From an uncultured Clostridium sp. (GTDB lineage Bacteria > Bacillota > Clostridia > Lachnospirales > Lachnospiraceae): 64,000 bases of DNA. Below, one piece after another: positions 62,045 to 64,000 of this stretch; the stretch's first letter is position 1; each line of letters opens with the position of its first letter. The DNA lies in assembly GCA_900542035.1 (NCBI GenBank), contig UQMJ01000002.1, forward strand, positions 1 to 64,000, given 5' to 3'. Both the position numbers and the translations under genes were made by a program. The notes below the pieces were generated by a model. It was given only the letters and a program-made list of their open reading frames with translations, did no database searches and was not told the DNA's origin.

Positions 62045-62941
62045 TTAACAATCTGTCTCCTTCTGGTAAAACCAGAGCGCCGCCCTCTCTACCAGTTCTT
62101 CCTCTTCTTTCTGTTCAAAGTCCAGCCCCTTTTCACGCCACATATTCCAGAACGCTTCCAATACCGGCTGACATTTTTTCAAAATACTTCCGGAAACTGC
62201 CACTGTTGGTTTTTCCAGTTCCAGGCGCTTTGCCGCATTCATTGCCATTTCCGCCAGATTCTGTCCGGCATTGCTTAAAATCCTTCCGGCCTCTTCATCT
62301 CCTTTTTCGCTATGCAGTAAGACAGTCCTGGCCAATGCCCCTACTTCTCTCTTGGAAGCATTTTTTAAATACGCAGGCAATCCATGAATGGAACTGCATC
62401 CTGTCTGGTTCAGCAGTTCTTTTTCCATCAAAGACATCTTTCGTCCGGCGTCATATCCCCGTACCAGTTCTTTCAGTCCATTCAGGGCAATCTCATATCC
62501 GCTGCCTCTGTCATCTAAAATCTGCCCCCATCCGCCTATCCGTAAAATAGTACCGCCTGATTTTCCATAAACCACCGATCCCGTTCCTGCAATTACCAGA
62601 ATTCCGTCTTTTCCTTTCAGAGTGCCGTAAAGGGCCATTGTCCCGTCATCCACTGCTTTCGCACTGCATCCATACCGGTTCTTTAAATTTTCTTCCAGAG
62701 AATATTCCAAGCCAGAACCATACAGTCCTGCTGCTCCTAACGCAAGGTATTTAGGGCTTTTCCCCATATACGTTATGCACGCATCCGCTGCTGAAATCAC
62801 ATGATCCCATGCATGATTAAAATCCGATAAAAAATTCCCCTGTCCGGTTACCTGGCAGCATAGCAAGTTTCCCTGCAAATCGAACGCACAGGCTCTGCTC
62901 TTGGTTCCCCCTGCGTCAATCCCTATTACATAATCTGACAT
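62045..62941 (-). CDS. BadF-type amino-sugar kinase (MurK/NagK-like)
   Basis: The 298-residue protein is a BadF/BadG ASKHA ATPase: IGIDAGGTKSRA (phosphate 1), DGTMALYGTLKGKDGILVIAGTGSV (phosphate 2) and GGWGQILDDRGSGYEIAL, the typical GlcNAc-kinase block. In Clostridium acetobutylicum a member of this family, MurK, phosphorylates MurNAc and GlcNAc and supplies MurQ. Here the ATG at 62941 is one base after the murQ stop, so coupling is strong and the MurK role is likely. A start at 62980 would overlap murQ and is not favoured. Confidence 0.88.
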   Translation of the reverse strand: MSDYVIGIDAGGTKSRACAFDLQGNLLCCQVTGQGNFLSDFNHAWDHVISAADACITYMGKSPKYLALGAAGLYGSGLEYSLEENLKNRYGCSAKAVDDGTMALYGTLKGKDGILVIAGTGSVVYGKSGGTILRIGGWGQILDDRGSGYEIALNGLKELVRGYDAGRKMSLMEKELLNQTGCSSIHGLPAYLKNASKREVGALARTVLLHSEKGDEEAGRILSNAGQNLAEMAMNAAKRLELEKPTVAVSGSILKKCQPVLEAFWNMWREKGLDFEQKEEEELVERAALWFYQKETDC

Positions 62942-62942
62942 T

Positions 62943-63836
62943 TTACAGTTCCTCTTGAAGCGCTCTTCGAATAATTCCATTACCGTTTTTCAAACGGCGT
63001 CTGGCCTCTTCTTTGTCCGTCTTTGTCTTCAGATACACAATTGCCGTTTTTACTTCTCCGTCGCATTCTTCCAGCGCCTGTTCTGCTGTTTCTTCCCCGA
63101 CTTCCGCTGCCTGGCTTACGATGCGTCTGGCTCTGTCCGCCAGTTTTGCATTGCTGACCTGAACGTCTACCATTAAATTTTCATACACTTTTCCCAGCCG
63201 GATCATAACTCCGGTGGATATCATGTTTAAGACCATCTTCTGGGCAGTGCCGGCCTTCATCCTGGTAGAACCCGTAACTACTTCAGGCCCTGTTACTGGT
63301 GTAATGCTAATATCGCTGTACTGGGCAATCGGAGGATTTTCATTACACGCAATGCTGACCGTAAGGGCTCCCAGACTTCTGGCATATTGAAGTCCTCCCA
63401 TCACATAGGGCGTGGTTCCGCTGGCAGCAATTCCTATCAATACATCCTTCTCTCCAAAGCTGCGTTTTTTTAATTCTTCGCCGCAGGCGCTTCCGTCGTC
63501 TTCTTCTCCCTCCGCCGCATCAAATACAGCCTCCCGTCCTCCTGAAATCAAGCTTTGGACCAACTCAGAAGAAACGTTATAGGTTGGGACGCATTCTGCT
63601 GCATCCAAAATCCCAATACGTCCGGAACTTCCCGCCCCACAGTAAAACAACCTTCCTCCATCCTGCAATCGCATATAAATTTGTTCTACTGCATCTGCAA
63701 TTTGTGGAATCTGAGTTTCTACTGCGTCTGCTACCTTGTGATCTTCCCTGTTTATGACCTTCATAATCTCTATGGCGGACAGTCTGTCAATATTTTGTGT
63801 ATCCGGATTCCGCCTTTCCGTACTTCGTACTTCCAT
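62943..63836 (-). CDS. murQ: N-acetylmuramic acid 6-phosphate etherase
   Basis: The 297-residue protein starts EVRSTERRNPDTQNID and has a SIS domain with YCGAGSSGRIGILDAAECVPTY and GIAASGTTPYV, then TGPEVVTGSTRMKAGTAQKMVLN, all MurQ signatures. It splits D-lactate from MurNAc-6-P to give GlcNAc-6-P, feeding wall-derived amino sugars into glycolysis. ATG at 63836 is preferred because GGAGG lies five bases upstream; the frame stays open to 63953 through the end of the AraC gene in a different frame. Confidence 0.95.
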   Translation of the reverse strand: MEVRSTERRNPDTQNIDRLSAIEIMKVINREDHKVADAVETQIPQIADAVEQIYMRLQDGGRLFYCGAGSSGRIGILDAAECVPTYNVSSELVQSLISGGREAVFDAAEGEEDDGSACGEELKKRSFGEKDVLIGIAASGTTPYVMGGLQYARSLGALTVSIACNENPPIAQYSDISITPVTGPEVVTGSTRMKAGTAQKMVLNMISTGVMIRLGKVYENLMVDVQVSNAKLADRARRIVSQAAEVGEETAEQALEECDGEVKTAIVYLKTKTDKEEARRRLKNGNGIIRRALQEEL

Positions 63837-63858
63837 TGATTCCTCCATTCTTTCCTGC

Positions 63859-63999
63859 TTAAAACTCTTTAAATTCTGTAGGAGTACATCCATAAAACTT
63901 CTTAAAACTGCTGGAAAAATATCTCTGGTTATCATAACCGCATTGTTCTGCAATGTCTGAAACTTTCATTGATGTATTCCGAAGAAGTTCTCCCGCCTT
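63859..63999 (-). CDS. AraC-family regulator, C-terminal end (5' end outside window)
   Basis: The frame is open at the window edge and ends at TAA 63859-63861. The visible 46 residues are the second helix-turn-helix of an AraC/XylS regulator: LLRNTSMKVSDIAEQCGYDN followed by YFSSSFKKFYGCTPTEF. The gene lies 22 bases upstream of murQ in the same direction, so it likely controls the amino-sugar operon. The ligand-binding part is outside the window. Confidence 0.85.
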   Translation of the reverse strand, partial: KAGELLRNTSMKVSDIAEQCGYDNQRYFSSSFKKFYGCTPTEFKEF

Positions 64000-64000
64000 T

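Noticed and set aside
1..64000. Prophage, insertion sequence, integrase or complete CRISPR-Cas or restriction system
   Set aside because: No transposase, integrase, phage structural, Cas or restriction-modification protein was found among the frames; the AT-rich patches hold only regulators and unknown genes.

Overview
The window looks like chromosomal DNA of an endospore-forming Clostridia, most likely a Lachnospiraceae member. The sporulation set (gpr-spoIIP pair, a SpoVB-type flippase, a DacF-type carboxypeptidase, 3D-domain and GerMN proteins), a complete glutaminyl-tRNA synthetase, a tRNA-Ser without encoded CCA and the codon style all fit. This placement is inference from gene content; no search was run. 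Most genes lie on the minus strand.

Layout. 1-1.6 kb: the end of a 3D-domain protein, then an AT-rich BlaI-type regulator with a truncated membrane partner, closed by a very long hairpin. 1.6-7.5 kb: hemW, lepA, spoIIP, gpr and divergent rpsT. 7.5-10.5 kb: a sigma factor fused in frame to the tail of its anti-sigma factor, and a TetR-MATE efflux pair. 10.5-19 kb: comEC, holA, a GerMN lipoprotein with a histidine kinase that has no adjacent response regulator, a DegV protein and an ABC exporter. 19-26 kb: a membrane alpha/beta hydrolase behind a terminator-like leader, cysK, a D,D-carboxypeptidase, a HIT protein and a polysaccharide deacetylase. 26-30 kb: the complete pstSCAB-phoU operon with a PHO-box-like array. 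30-35 kb: trkH-trkA run together with two COG0523 GTPases, one of them strongly His-rich, then a HAD phosphatase. 35-40.4 kb: an MFS carrier and the fructose operon fruK-fruA with an RpiR regulator and paired candidate operators. 40.4-44.2 kb: mgtE behind a leader holding a small ORF, a cation/proton antiporter and tRNA-Ser. 44.2-51.6 kb: iscS-iscU-mnmA-amidase-acyltransferase and the SpoVB-like flippase. 51.6-53.8 kb: an AT-rich patch with two unrecognised genes and remnants of a BlaI-type gene and a small secreted-protein gene. 53.8-59.7 kb: an HPr-like protein, a probable free-standing structured RNA, a NUDIX hydrolase, a MocR regulator, glnS and a second MATE pump behind an attenuator-like leader. 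59.9-64 kb: an operon reading AraC regulator, murQ, BadF-type kinase, cytoplasmic heparinase-II/III-like protein.

How the parts fit. IscS-IscU-MnmA supply sulfur for Fe-S clusters and tRNA thiolation; candidate Rrf2-type half-sites are shared by the iscS and cysK promoters. The last operon probably salvages amino sugars (MurNAc/GlcNAc) and perhaps uronate-containing sugars. The best leads for something undescribed are the mgtE leader peptide and RNA, the orphan RNA near 54.3 kb, the sigma/anti-sigma deletion chimera, the TrkHA-COG0523 operon and the murQ-kinase-heparinase operon.
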